64,000 nucleotides of DNA from Rhodopila globiformis (GCF_002937115.1 NZ_NHRY01000276.1:1-64000), one strand, 5' to 3'; positions 18,028 through 26,920 are shown, numbered from the stretch's first letter. The notes: generated by a model not told the origin, from the sequence alone. Made by a program: numbers and translations.

Positions 18028-19476
18028 TTACGCCCGCCCCAGGAAGTCCAGCACCCGGTCGGTGACCACCTTCTTCGGGAACATCCCTGCCAGCGCCCGC
18101 GCCCGGGTCAGCGGATCGCTGGCGAAGAAGCGCTCATACAGCACCTGCCGACTGCCGAACGAGCTGCACGCAATGTCCCAGGCCAGGTGGAACAGCTTCA
18201 CCCGGTCCAGCGCCGTGCTGCCGTCGGTCGCCAGGTACTGCTCGATGTCTCCGCGCAGCGGCGTGGCGAAATCCGCCTGTGTCGGCAGGATCATCAGGCT
18301 GGAGGAACCCAGCAGCTGCAGGATCTCCACCATCCGCGGATACGCCGTCATGAACAGGTTGCGCGTCGTCTCGGCCGGCAGCTGCGACGGGCACATCACG
18401 CCCCATTCGTCCGGTTCGGCATCCGCCTCGGCGGCGCGCATGCAGGCGCGCATCAGTTCGGTGTACATCACCAGCTCGCCGATGCGTTCCTCGGCATGCG
18501 GCAGGTGGCCGTTGCCCAGCGTCTCGGTCATCAGCAGCGCGACGCCCAGCACCAGCTCGCATTTCGCCAGGTTCTTGGCACAGCCCTGGTGCGCGCTGTG
18601 CGCCGAGGAATGCGTCACCGCCGCGGTGTTGTTCAGCAGCCCGACGTCGCCGTGGATGAACACCCGCTCCCACGGCACCAGCACGTCGTCGAAGAACACG
18701 ATGCTGTCCATTTCCTCGAACCGCGAGCCCAACGGATGGTCGAAATGCGACTTTCCCTGGTCGAAACTGTCGCGGCAGAGGAAGCGCAGGCCGGGCGTGT
18801 CGCACGGGATGGCGAAGCTCAGCGCGAACGGGCTGTAATGATCCAGGTGCTGCGCCAGGCGCGGGGCGTAGACGGCGATCTCGTCCGCCAGCGGCCCCAG
18901 TGTCGCCAGCACCCGCGCGCCGCGCACCACCAGCCCGGCCGAGGTTTCCTTCACCACCTGCAAGGCCGTGCCTTCCTGCAGGTTGAACATGCCGCTGACG
19001 TTGCGGCTGCGCTGCAGGTTGATCAGCGCATGCGTCAGCGTCAGGTCGTTTTCGGCGATGTAACGGTAGTAGCGCCGCATGTTCTCGGCGAATTCCGGCC
19101 GGCCGCGGCCGAAATAGTCCGCCGAACCCGCCCAGCAGGCAAACGTCACGTTCATGAAGTCCGGCGAGCGGCCCATCATGCCGCAGGTCGTTCGCGCCCA
19201 GCGCAGCATCATCTCCCGCCGCCGCACGAGGTCGTCCTGCGTGCGCGGGATGATGAACGACAGGCCCAGCGTGTCGCCGGTGTCCGGGCAGGTGAACGTC
19301 ATCGCCGCGCGCTGCGCCGGGTCGGTTTGCAGATCGTACAGGGAGGCGATGGCGCGTGCCCCGTTCGCCAGGCCGGAATGCGTGGTGACGTCGGCCACGC
19401 GTTCCCCACGCAGCCACACCTCGGTTTTGCGCTGCCGCAGACCCGCCAGATACTGCGTGCCGTTGCGTGCCGGCAT
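18028..19476 (-). CDS. 4-hydroxyphenylacetate 3-monooxygenase (HpaB) family oxygenase
   Basis: 482 residues; GGAGGGAG precedes the ATG at 19476. It shows the HpaB/PvcC acyl-CoA-dehydrogenase-like fold: RTGxxYLxGL-type start (RNGTQYLAGLRQRKTEVWLR), RTQDDLVRRREMMLRWA, and the substrate/flavin loop SRNVSGMFNLQEGTALQVVKET. FDHPLGSRFEEMDSIVFFDDVLVPWERVF lies in the middle (given here as overlapping pieces). HpaB proteins hydroxylate phenols using FADH2 from a separate reductase; no reductase gene is adjacent, so the substrate and partner are open. It lies alone between a toxin-antitoxin relic and repeats. Confidence 0.9.
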   Translation of the reverse strand: MPARNGTQYLAGLRQRKTEVWLRGERVADVTTHSGLANGARAIASLYDLQTDPAQRAAMTFTCPDTGDTLGLSFIIPRTQDDLVRRREMMLRWARTTCGMMGRSPDFMNVTFACWAGSADYFGRGRPEFAENMRRYYRYIAENDLTLTHALINLQRSRNVSGMFNLQEGTALQVVKETSAGLVVRGARVLATLGPLADEIAVYAPRLAQHLDHYSPFALSFAIPCDTPGLRFLCRDSFDQGKSHFDHPLGSRFEEMDSIVFFDDVLVPWERVFIHGDVGLLNNTAAVTHSSAHSAHQGCAKNLAKCELVLGVALLMTETLGNGHLPHAEERIGELVMYTELMRACMRAAEADAEPDEWGVMCPSQLPAETTRNLFMTAYPRMVEILQLLGSSSLMILPTQADFATPLRGDIEQYLATDGSTALDRVKLFHLAWDIACSSFGSRQVLYERFFASDPLTRARALAGMFPKKVVTDRVLDFLGRA

Positions 19477-19710
19477 GGCTCCCTCCCGCTCTTGCTTATC
19501 GCGGGACTTTCCGGCCCGTCTGCCCGTGGGTCAAGCGCGGGTGCCGATGGGCGCCGATGATTGCGCGGCGCGAGGTCGCCGTTCCATCGTCATGGCCGGG
19601 CGTGTCCCTACCGGATGCACACACCTCGGCAACGACCACAAAACCAGAGGCTTGCCCGACGGCTGGGACCAGGCGCTCGCCGCCATGGCCCGGACGCGCG
19701 CGGCCGCCTG

Positions 19711-19906
19711 TCATGCCTTTGGTTGCGGCAGGTAGCGGGTTGGCGGCCATGAACTTGGCGTCTTGGCGTCTTATCGACGTTCTCTACCGCACGGACCGCC
19801 GATGTAGCGCACCCATCCCCGCCCGGTGCGGCAGCATGGTTCCCGTTCAACGCCAAGACGCCAAGATACCGGGGTACAAAGCGCCGTCCGGGCGGGCGGA
19901 TGATTG
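19711..19906 (-). repeat. Family C dispersed repeat, copy 2
   Basis: Reverse-complement relative of 2217-2416. In plus orientation it starts TCATGCC, contains GGCCATGAACTTGGCGTCTT, then a variable centre, GTTCCCGTTCAACGCCAAGA, CCGGGG and CGCCGTCCGGGCGGGCGG. The family D arms flank it. Confidence 0.7.
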
Positions 19907-19966
19907 CATTATCACGCCCTCGCTCGCCGCTGGTGGGGCATCGTTTCCGAGATCTGTGCATGCGGT

Positions 19967-20035
19967 AGGGCATGTCCTGGCCATCTACGCTTCGACGGCG
20001 GGGGGTGGATGGCCGGGACCCGCCCGGCCATGACG
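19967..20035. repeat. REP-like palindrome (left arm degenerate)
   Basis: Left arm GGGCATGTCCTGGCCATC, right arm GATGGCCGGGACCCGCCCGG then CCATGACG. The spacer TACGCTTCGACGGCGGGGGG-like matches the spacers at 16245-16322 and 29524-29603. It overlaps the right arm of family D copy 2. Confidence 0.7.
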
Positions 20036-20111
20036 ATAGGGCAACAGCCGCGCAACAGCTCCGACGGCCGCGGCCATCGTCCACCAGCACGGAGCCGGCG
20101 CCGCCGGCCGG

Positions 20112-22223
20112 CTACCAGCCGCCTTCCAGGTACGCGCGCACCGTCTGTGCCGCGATCAGGCCCATCACCGGGATGACTTCCAGCGGATCATCCTCCAGCA
20201 GCGCATGCGCCACCACCGCAAGATCCGCGGTCCGGTCGCGATACTTCGCCTCGGTGCTGGCTTGCGCCCACAGCGCCATCAGCAGAAAGCGCTCGCCCCA
20301 GGCAGCCCGCTCCGGCGGCAGGATCTCCGCCATCACCCGCTGCATCATCCCCTTGCGGTCCGAGCGAGGCAGCCCCGCCAGGAGCTTGCTGATCTCCGGC
20401 CCGTCCTCGAACCACGAGCCGATGATCGGGTCCTCCTCCATCCAGCGCAATCCGTGCTCATGCAGCGCCGCGATCCCGCCTTCCGGCGCCTCGTCCAGTT
20501 TCAGCTCATGGAACAGCCGCTCGGCCTCGGCTTTCGGATCGAGGCGGCGGTCCTTCCATTCGCTGCCGCCGGCGACCTCGGCGACCTGCAGCAGCGGCTC
20601 CGGCGGCACGGCATTGTGCTCGATCCCGGTGGCGATGGCGTGCTGGATCGTGGCGTCGACGTAGCTCTTGTCCACCCGCGTGAAGATGCCGCCCATCTGG
20701 GCGTCCTTCAGCAGCCGGTTGACCTTGCTGCGCCCCAGGTCGACGTCGATCCAGGCATCCATCACGCCAGTGCCGTGCCGCAGCAGAACGCCGCCGAACA
20801 CTCCCTTCTTGCCGCCGCGGCTGAGCGTCAGGACGCTCTGCGCGCCCGAGCCGTCGATCATCGTGGCGTAATACTCGATGTCGGCTGGAGCCTCCGGCCA
20901 CGAGCCGATTTGCACCCCCGCCACCCGCGCCTTGCGCACCGCGCTGTCCACCGCCGGCCGATCGGCCGGGGGAATCCAGCTGCGGACGGCGATGATGCGG
21001 CGGAGCGCGTCGGGCGACAGCGTATCCGGACGCGCCGCCTGCTCCAGCGCCCGGGCGGCATCGCGGCGGACAGCCGAATCGTCGTCCAGCAGCATCAGCG
21101 GCACCGCGTCGCGCAGCATCGGCTGCGACGACAGCGCCAGCTCGGTCGCCAGGAAGCCGCGCAGCGTCGCCGGCATCAGCGCGCTGGAGCGCCGCAACGT
21201 CTCGACCACCTCGAACGGCGAGGTCAGCATGTTCGCCAGCTCGTCCAGGAACCCCCGCAGCATGCCCTGCATGTCGGCGGTCGGCTCCAGCTCCTGCAGC
21301 GTGAAGCCGGCGGTGGCCAGGGCGGTCTGCATCTCCTCCGACACCGGCACCCGCGCCTCGGTCAGGGCCGAGGCCATCAGGAACCAGTCTTCCTGCGGCA
21401 GCGTCTTCGCCTCGCCCAGCTTGATCAGGGTCTGCTGGTAGTCGTCCAGCATGCGCTCCGCCCAGTCCCAGCCGCGGTCCAGCCGGTAGCGGACGAATTC
21501 AAGCTGCAGCGACAGCATCTGCATGTAGCTGGTGACCAGCTTGTCGTCCCGCTGCTTGCCATCGGTCGATGCGGCCTCGATCAGGCCTTCCGTGATCACC
21601 GGCAGCGTCTGCGGCATCTGTTCCAGCCAGGTGCGATCCTCGATCGTCAGCTCCCCGTCGCGGCTGCGGGCCAGCTTCCTGGCGATCGCCTTGATGCGGC
21701 TGCGCTCGGTGCCGGTTGCCGGCGGCGGTTCGGTCGGGTCGTCACCGATCAGCGGGGCCTCGTCCTCGTCCTCCAATGCCCCCAGCAGATCTTCCATCTC
21801 CTCGTCATCGAGGTCGGGGCCTTCCAGCTCGTCCAGCAGGTCGTCGACCACGGCCTCGATCTCGTCCTTGCTGCCGGAACGGGAAACCACCTTGGCCTGC
21901 TGCAGCGTCTCGTGCTCGAAGCTCCACAGGCCCTCCACGGTCATGGCGAAGGCATTGTAGGCGGCCGAGACGCGGAACGCCGTCCAGGTCTTCAGCGCCT
22001 CGATCCGCACGTCGCAGTCGCCGTCGATCAGCTCGAACGTCTCCTCGTTCAGCACGAGGCTTTCGTTGCCGGCCAGCTTGGCGGCGGACAGCCGAGTCTT
22101 GTACTCCTCCTCGGTATCCGGATCGAAGAAGTAGTCGGCCAGCACACTCTCGGCCAGCGCGATCAGCAGTCCGTCCGTCGGGTCCGGCCTGGCCTTGCGC
22201 GGCGCGGCGGGTCGTTTGGCCAT
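20112..22223 (-). CDS. Unrecognised 703-residue soluble protein, partly HEAT-like
   Basis: I do not recognise the family. The frame shows normal coding composition for the region and ends within about 35 bp of engB. No signal peptide or membrane segment is seen. Residues about 125-160 are highly acidic (runs of D and E). A helical-repeat stretch around 370-430 (LRGFLATELALSSQPMLRDA, LDDDSAVRRDAARALEQAAR) looks HEAT-like. A beta-rich part around 470-540 contains SRGGKKGVFGGVLLRHGTGV. The C-terminal 100 residues are helical. It lies upstream of hpaB and downstream of engB on the same strand, in the place where argB usually sits. Function unknown. Confidence 0.85.
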   Translation of the reverse strand: MAKRPAAPRKARPDPTDGLLIALAESVLADYFFDPDTEEEYKTRLSAAKLAGNESLVLNEETFELIDGDCDVRIEALKTWTAFRVSAAYNAFAMTVEGLWSFEHETLQQAKVVSRSGSKDEIEAVVDDLLDELEGPDLDDEEMEDLLGALEDEDEAPLIGDDPTEPPPATGTERSRIKAIARKLARSRDGELTIEDRTWLEQMPQTLPVITEGLIEAASTDGKQRDDKLVTSYMQMLSLQLEFVRYRLDRGWDWAERMLDDYQQTLIKLGEAKTLPQEDWFLMASALTEARVPVSEEMQTALATAGFTLQELEPTADMQGMLRGFLDELANMLTSPFEVVETLRRSSALMPATLRGFLATELALSSQPMLRDAVPLMLLDDDSAVRRDAARALEQAARPDTLSPDALRRIIAVRSWIPPADRPAVDSAVRKARVAGVQIGSWPEAPADIEYYATMIDGSGAQSVLTLSRGGKKGVFGGVLLRHGTGVMDAWIDVDLGRSKVNRLLKDAQMGGIFTRVDKSYVDATIQHAIATGIEHNAVPPEPLLQVAEVAGGSEWKDRRLDPKAEAERLFHELKLDEAPEGGIAALHEHGLRWMEEDPIIGSWFEDGPEISKLLAGLPRSDRKGMMQRVMAEILPPERAAWGERFLLMALWAQASTEAKYRDRTADLAVVAHALLEDDPLEVIPVMGLIAAQTVRAYLEGGW

Positions 22224-22259
22224 GGTGCATGCTCCCCTGTTCCGTCGGGACGGGTGCCG

Positions 22260-22982
22260 TCAGGTCCTGGCCGCTTCCGCCAGCGTGGCCAGGTCTGCCC
22301 TGAGCGCGGCGATTCCCTCTCCGGTTTCACTGCTCGTCGACAGTATGCGCGGATACGCCGCCGCATGCGAGCGGGCAAGCCGCCCGGCCTCCTGGATCTT
22401 ACGCGCCAGGGCGGCCGGCTTGAGGCCGTCGGTCTTGGTCAGAACGATCTGGAACGTTACCGCGGCGCGATCGAGCAAAGCCATGACGTCGTGATCCGCC
22501 TGCTTCACTTCAATGCGGGCATCGAGCAGCAGCATGACCCGCCGCAAGGTCGGGCGGCCGCGCAGGTAGTCGAACATCATGCCCTGCCAGTCGGCCTTGA
22601 TGTCCTTCGACGCCCGCGCATACCCATACCCCGGCATATCGACCAAGGTCAGCCGATCGGCGAGGTTGAAGAAATTGAGCTGGCGGGTGCGGCCGGGCTC
22701 CTGGGAAACCCGGGCCAGCGCCTTGCGCCCGGTCAGCGCATTCAGCAGCGACGACTTGCCGACATTCGATCGGCCGGCGAACGCAATCTCGGGGCCCGCC
22801 GGCGGCGGCAGTTGCGCCAGTTGCTGGGCCCCGAAAAAGAACGTGCAGTCCCCGGCGAACAGCAGGCGCCCGGCCTCGAGCGCCGCCTCGTCCGGGGCGG
22901 CGTCGGCGAAAGCCGGCGCCTCCGCCGTCACGTGCGCGCCAGCGAGGGCTTGGTCAGCCGCGTCTGCCGCTGGATCAGCCAT
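22260..22982 (-). CDS. engB: Ribosome biogenesis GTPase EngB (YihA/YsxC)
   Basis: 240 residues. G1 motif GRSNVGKSSLLNALTG (about 70-85), G2 region RTRQLNFF, G3 DMPGYGYA, and G4 LTKTD followed by a helical end. Residues 1-40 are an Ala/Asp-rich extension. It is an essential GTPase for 50S subunit assembly. It overlaps the end of yidC by 55 bp, so the true start may be a little inside; the ATG at 22982 is the longest option. It belongs to the rpmH-rnpA-yidD-yidC-engB cluster. Confidence 0.95.
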   Translation of the reverse strand: MADPAADAADQALAGAHVTAEAPAFADAAPDEAALEAGRLLFAGDCTFFFGAQQLAQLPPPAGPEIAFAGRSNVGKSSLLNALTGRKALARVSQEPGRTRQLNFFNLADRLTLVDMPGYGYARASKDIKADWQGMMFDYLRGRPTLRRVMLLLDARIEVKQADHDVMALLDRAAVTFQIVLTKTDGLKPAALARKIQEAGRLARSHAAAYPRILSTSSETGEGIAALRADLATLAEAART

Positions 22983-24685
22983 TGCTGCGCGATCGAGAGG
23001 GTGTTGTTCCAGCTCCAGTAGATGATCAGCCCGGCGGGGAAGCTCGCCATCATGAAGGTGAAGACGATCGGCATGAACTGGAACAGGCGCGCCTGCGTCG
23101 GGTCCGGCGGCGGCGGGTTCATCTTCTGCTGCAGGAACATGGTGATGCCCATGATCAGCGGCCAGGCGCCCAGGTGCAGCAGCGGGAGATAGTGCGCCGG
23201 ATTGAACGGGATCAGCCCGAACAGGTTGAACACGTTCGTCGGGTCCACCTGCGACAGGTCGTGGATCCAGCCGAAGAACGGCGCCTGCCGCATCTCGATG
23301 GTGACGAAAATCACCTTATACAGCGAGAAGAACACCGGGATCTGCACCAGCATCGGCAGGCAGCCCGAGGCCGGGTTGACCTTCTCCGCCTTGTACAGCC
23401 CCATCATCTCCTGCTGCATCTTCTGCGGGTCGTCCTTGAACCGCTCGCGGATCGCCGTCATCTTCGGCGACAGCAGCTTCATCTTGCTCATGGAGCGGTA
23501 GGAGTAGTTCGCCAGCGGGAAGAACAGCCCCTTGACCAGCACGGTGAACACCAGGATGGCGACGCCGAAGTTGCCGAACAGCCGGTTGAGGAAGTCCAGC
23601 GCGAAGAAAATCGGCTTGGTCAGGAAATAGAACCAGCCGAAATCCACCGCCTTGTCGAAGCTGGGGATGTGGTACTGGCTCTCGTACTGGTCCAGCAGCG
23701 ACACCACCTTGGCGCCGGCGAACGTATGCGTGGTCAGCTCCGCCGAACCGCCTGCCGGGACGGTCTGCGGATCCTGGGTGATGTAGTCCGCCTGGTAATG
23801 ATTGCCGTTATCGTCCTGATAGTAGAACTTCACCTTCGACGGCACCGACTGGTCGGGGATCAGCGAGGTCAGCCAGTACTTGTCGGTGATGCCCGCCCAG
23901 CCGCCCGTTGCATCGGCCTCGTAGGCGATGCCGTTCTTCTTCTCGCCCTCGCTCTTGGCCTTGCTGTAGGTGGTTTCCTGCAAGGTGCCGTCCACGACGC
24001 CCAGCAGGCCCTTGAACAGCACATAGTAGCCGGCGACCTTGGGTTCGTAGTCGCGGCGGATGCGCGACCAGGGGAACAGCTTCACCGCCTGGCCGGTGGC
24101 GTTCTTCACCGTCTGCTGGACCGAGAACATGTAGTGGTCGTCGATCGACAGCTCGATCTGGAACGTCAGCCCGGCGCCGTTGTCCCACGACAGGGTCACC
24201 GGCGTGGCCGGCGTCAGCGTCTCGGTCGAGGCGGCCCAGACCGTGTCGTTGCCGGGCAGCTTCACGTCCTCGCCCGCCGGCGCGGTCCAGCCGTACTGGA
24301 TGTAGTACGGATGATCCTCCGACCGGGGCTCCAGCAGGCGCACCAGGGGCGACGAGGGGCTGATTTCCTCGTGGTAGTCCTTCAGCACCAGGTCATCCAG
24401 CCGCGCGCCCAGCAGGCTGATCGAGCCTTCGACCTGCGGCGCGTCGATCTTCACGCGCGGCACGTTGCGCGGCACCGCGGCCTGGGATGGCGTTTCGGTG
24501 GCCGGGGATGGCGCCGCGCCGGCATCGGGCGCGCCTTCGCGCGGCGTCGTCACCGGATGCTGTACGTTCGCCACGTGGCTGGTGGGCGGCATCTGCTTCG
24601 CCACGTGCGGCGCCACCAGCAACTGGAAGCCCAGCAGGATCGCCAGCGATGCCGCAATCGCCAGGAAGAGCCGTTTTTGGTCCAT
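22928..24685 (-). CDS. yidC: Membrane protein insertase YidC
   Basis: 585 residues from the ATG at 24685, which overlaps the yidD stop by one base (TGATG). N-terminal membrane segment (LFLAIAASLAILLGFQLLV), a large periplasmic domain (about 60-360, typical of Gram-negative YidC), then the conserved insertase core: GNFGVAILVFTVLVKGLFFP, MKLLSPKMTAIRERFKDDPQ, NPASGCLPMLVQIPVFFSLY and a final hairpin ending in FPAGLIIYWSWNNTLSIAQQ. It inserts and folds inner-membrane proteins alone or with Sec. Confidence 0.97.
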   Translation of the reverse strand: MDQKRLFLAIAASLAILLGFQLLVAPHVAKQMPPTSHVANVQHPVTTPREGAPDAGAAPSPATETPSQAAVPRNVPRVKIDAPQVEGSISLLGARLDDLVLKDYHEEISPSSPLVRLLEPRSEDHPYYIQYGWTAPAGEDVKLPGNDTVWAASTETLTPATPVTLSWDNGAGLTFQIELSIDDHYMFSVQQTVKNATGQAVKLFPWSRIRRDYEPKVAGYYVLFKGLLGVVDGTLQETTYSKAKSEGEKKNGIAYEADATGGWAGITDKYWLTSLIPDQSVPSKVKFYYQDDNGNHYQADYITQDPQTVPAGGSAELTTHTFAGAKVVSLLDQYESQYHIPSFDKAVDFGWFYFLTKPIFFALDFLNRLFGNFGVAILVFTVLVKGLFFPLANYSYRSMSKMKLLSPKMTAIRERFKDDPQKMQQEMMGLYKAEKVNPASGCLPMLVQIPVFFSLYKVIFVTIEMRQAPFFGWIHDLSQVDPTNVFNLFGLIPFNPAHYLPLLHLGAWPLIMGITMFLQQKMNPPPPDPTQARLFQFMPIVFTFMMASFPAGLIIYWSWNNTLSIAQQWLIQRQTRLTKPSLART

Positions 24686-24927
24686 CAATGCCCCATCTGT
24701 CCGTCGCTCCCGGGGACGGGATCGACGCCACCTTCATGCCACGGATTGCAGCGCAGGATGCGCTTCGCCGCCAAAACCGAGCCGCGCGCCGCGCCGTGGA
24801 TGCGCAGCGCCTCCACCGCATACTCGCTGCAGCTTGGCCAGAACCGGCAGTTTGCCCCGATCAGGGGGCGCACCGTCCACTGGTAGACGCGCACCGCCCC
24901 GATGCCCACGCGCGCCGCCGGGGTCAT
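24685..24927 (-). CDS. yidD: YidD family membrane-insertion factor
   Basis: 80 residues. The family pattern is intact: YQWTVRPLIGANCRFWPSCS with the conserved Cys pair, EYAVEALRIHGAARG, and KRILRCNPWHEGGVDPVP. YidD is a small amphipathic membrane-associated protein thought to assist YidC. It overlaps rnpA by 4 bp upstream and yidC by 1 bp downstream, so translation of the three is coupled. Confidence 0.96.
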   Translation of the reverse strand: MTPAARVGIGAVRVYQWTVRPLIGANCRFWPSCSEYAVEALRIHGAARGSVLAAKRILRCNPWHEGGVDPVPGSDGQMGH

Positions 24928-25298
24928 GTTACCCCGGTCCGGTTCAGCGCGCGCCGGATATCATCTTGCAGAACCATGAAATCTCGTTTGCGTGTGCTGT
25001 CGCGGCCAATCAGCACCAGGTCCACGCCGGTGACCGGACGGTCCTTCAGCACCAGCCTGGCCGCTTCCTTGAGCCGCCGCCGCGTGCGGTTGCGCACCAC
25101 GGCGTTGCCGATTTTCTTCGTCACGGTGAAACCGAGCCGCGCCGGCTGGACGTCCGCACGCGCCAGGGCCTGCAGCACGACGCCGCCCACCGCTGCCTTC
25201 CGCCCGGAGGCGGCGGCGCGCAGAAACTCCGCCCGGCGCTTTAGTCGTCCCGGCTTCAAGCCGGGCGGCGCCGCGGGCTGGGCTGGCATGATTGGCAT
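24924..25298 (-). CDS. rnpA: Ribonuclease P protein component
   Basis: 124 residues from the ATG at 25298; a second ATG at 25289 is also possible. The RnpA signature is visible: LKRRAEFLRAAASGRKA, RLGFTVTKKIGNAVVRNRTR with the RNR motif, RRRLKEAARL, and DLVLIGRDST near the end. It binds the RNase P RNA and helps process tRNA 5' ends. The frame continues upstream through rpmH, but that part is antisense-like noise. Only 20 bp separate it from rpmH. Confidence 0.95.
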   Translation of the reverse strand: MPIMPAQPAAPPGLKPGRLKRRAEFLRAAASGRKAAVGGVVLQALARADVQPARLGFTVTKKIGNAVVRNRTRRRLKEAARLVLKDRPVTGVDLVLIGRDSTRKRDFMVLQDDIRRALNRTGVT

Positions 25299-25318
25299 AC
25301 CAGCGTACGCGTTCCGGG

Positions 25319-25453
25319 TCAGGCGGACAGACGCTTGCGGCCCTTGGCGCGGCGGTTGGCCAGGACCTTGCGGCCACCCACGGTCGCCATGCGGGCGCGG
25401 AATCCGTGGCGATGCTTGCGGACCAGCTTCGAGGGTTGATAGGTACGCTTCAC
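25319..25453 (-). CDS. rpmH: 50S ribosomal protein L34
   Basis: 44 residues starting with GTG at 25453, preceded by GGAGAG at about eight bases. The sequence is textbook L34: [20 protein letters not shown], then [20 protein letters not shown] and LSA. First gene of the rpmH-rnpA-yidD-yidC-engB cluster. The GTG start is unusual for this gene but no in-frame ATG fits. Confidence 0.97.
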   Translation of the reverse strand: MKRTYQPSKLVRKHRHGFRARMATVGGRKVLANRRAKGRKRLSA

Positions 25454-25567
25454 GACGACTCTCCGAAAAACCAAGGGCACGGCGACCTGACGTCCCGTGC
25501 CTGTGCAAGCATGCCGGCGGGTGCGCCCGTTGCAGCGACCCGTCGGGGGGAGGGGCGGCTTATAGGG

Positions 25568-26611
25568 TCACGGCCGCACCCCGTCAATCTTTGCGCTCGA
25601 ATCGGCGGCCAGCCAGTCGAGCAGCACCGTGTGGAAGCGCGCCGGCGCCTGGATCTGCGGCGCGTGGCCGAGGTCGGGGAATTCGACCAGCTTGGCGTTC
25701 GGGATCGCCGCGGCGGCTTCGTGGCCAAGCGCCGGGTAATTGCCCAGGGTCGGCCGGACCGAAGCGGGCGCGAGCGCCTTGCCGATGGCGGTGGTATCCT
25801 TGTCGCCGATGACCAGCAGCACCGGCATGGCGAGGTGCGGCAGCTCATATACCACCGGCTGGGTGTAGATCATGTCGTAGAGCAGCGCCGAGTTCCAGGC
25901 GACGACGTCTCGCCCGGGGCCGCGGTACATCCCGGCCAGCATTTGCACCCAGGTCTCGTAGGCGGGCTGCCAGGCGCCCGCGTAGTAGGTCGTGCATTCG
26001 TAGTCGCGGATGCGGTCCGCCGTGGTGTTGAGCTCCTGCCGGTACCAGGCGTCGACGCTCTGCCAGGGGACGCCCTTGGCTTTCCAGTCCTCCAGGCCGA
26101 TTGGATCAACCAGCACCAGGCGGTCCGTGTCCTGCGAATACATCAGCCCATAGCGGATCGCCAGCATGCCGCCGGTGGAGTGCCCGGTGATCGTCGCCTT
26201 GCCGATGTGCAGCGAGTCCAGCAGCGCGTGCGTGTTCGCGGCCAGTTGCTGGAAGCTGTACTGGTAGTGCGCCGGCTTGGTGGACTTGCAGAAGCCGATC
26301 TGGTCGGGGGCGACGACGCGGAAGCCGGCTCGCGTGAGGACGGTGATGGTGGCCTGCCAGGTGGCGGCGCAGAAGTTCTTGCCGTGCAGCAGCACGACGG
26401 TGCGGCCGTTCGGGTGCGCCGGCGCGACGTCCATATATGCCATGTCCAGCGCTTCGCCCTGCGAGGTGAAGCGGTAATGGCTGACGGGCCAGGGGTAGTC
26501 GAAGCCTTGCAGGTCAGGGCCATAGGCGGGCGCGTCCGCGGCCCGGGCGGACAGTGGCAGCAGCAGGGCGGCGATCAGGCCGAGCAGCGGCAGCAGGGGA
26601 AAGAGGCGCAT
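25568..26611 (-). CDS. Exported alpha/beta-hydrolase
   Basis: 347 residues with a signal peptide (LLPLLGLIAALLLPLSARAA, cleavage near 25). Alpha/beta-hydrolase landmarks: oxyanion region VVLLHGKNFCAATWQ, nucleophile elbow GHSTGG (Ser at about 144), acid in LLVIGDKDTTAIG and His in FPDLGHAPQIQAP. The family includes epoxide hydrolases, esterases and haloalkane dehalogenases; the substrate cannot be told. The enzyme is probably periplasmic. It is monocistronic, just upstream of the toxin-antitoxin island and 115 bp beyond rpmH in the same direction. Confidence 0.9.
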   Translation of the reverse strand: MRLFPLLPLLGLIAALLLPLSARAADAPAYGPDLQGFDYPWPVSHYRFTSQGEALDMAYMDVAPAHPNGRTVVLLHGKNFCAATWQATITVLTRAGFRVVAPDQIGFCKSTKPAHYQYSFQQLAANTHALLDSLHIGKATITGHSTGGMLAIRYGLMYSQDTDRLVLVDPIGLEDWKAKGVPWQSVDAWYRQELNTTADRIRDYECTTYYAGAWQPAYETWVQMLAGMYRGPGRDVVAWNSALLYDMIYTQPVVYELPHLAMPVLLVIGDKDTTAIGKALAPASVRPTLGNYPALGHEAAAAIPNAKLVEFPDLGHAPQIQAPARFHTVLLDWLAADSSAKIDGVRP

Positions 26612-26920
26612 GACCGGGCTTTCGTGCAGCAGGTTGCGAGAACGCCGGGTCCAGTCGTCCGGTTTGCTGGACCGGCAACCGGCGACGCGGAGGTATCAGG
26701 ACCTGGCGAAATGGTACAGGAGCCGTGATCAAACGCAGGGTCAATCCATCCGCCCCGGGCGGGAGGGCAAACCAGCAAATGGCCGCACGGCAGATCATCA
26801 AGAAGACCTTGGGACGAGCCTATACAAAGGGGGGACGATCAGGCCGAATAGGTCAGTCAGACGGTTGGCTGTACGGCATTCTTGTTGACATCTATCCGTC
26901 ATTGACGGATAGATGTCATT
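26612..26920. other. Intergenic region before brnT
   Basis: About 300 bp with no supported gene. Its last part holds the 31-bp palindrome described separately; I saw nothing else of note. Confidence 0.5.
26887..26917. promoter_or_regulatory. 31-bp near-perfect palindrome, probable brnT operator
   Basis: GACATCTATCCGTCA, one T, TGACGGATAGATGTC: two exact 15-bp arms with a single-base centre. It ends three bases before the GTG start of the toxin gene. Type II toxin-antitoxin operons are usually repressed by their antitoxin at such palindromes, so it is probably the autoregulatory operator. Its position next to the start codon could also hide the ribosome-binding site in a hairpin. Confidence 0.75.

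Larger units (their letters stand above)
19477..20111. other. Nested-repeat intergenic region
   Basis: No gene is supported. It contains a half palindrome (CATCGTCATGGCCGGGCGTG at about 19586), family D arms at 19602-19634 and 19942-19977, a family C copy (19711-19906) between them, and a REP-like palindrome (19967-20035). The repeats are stacked inside or next to one another. Confidence 0.6.

Noticed and set aside
20205-23021. 938-codon plus-strand frame
   Set aside because: Antisense to the 703-residue gene and engB; composition is Arg/Gln/His-rich without motifs.
22982-24886. 634-codon plus-strand frame opposite yidC
   Set aside because: Antisense to yidC/yidD, which are unmistakable.
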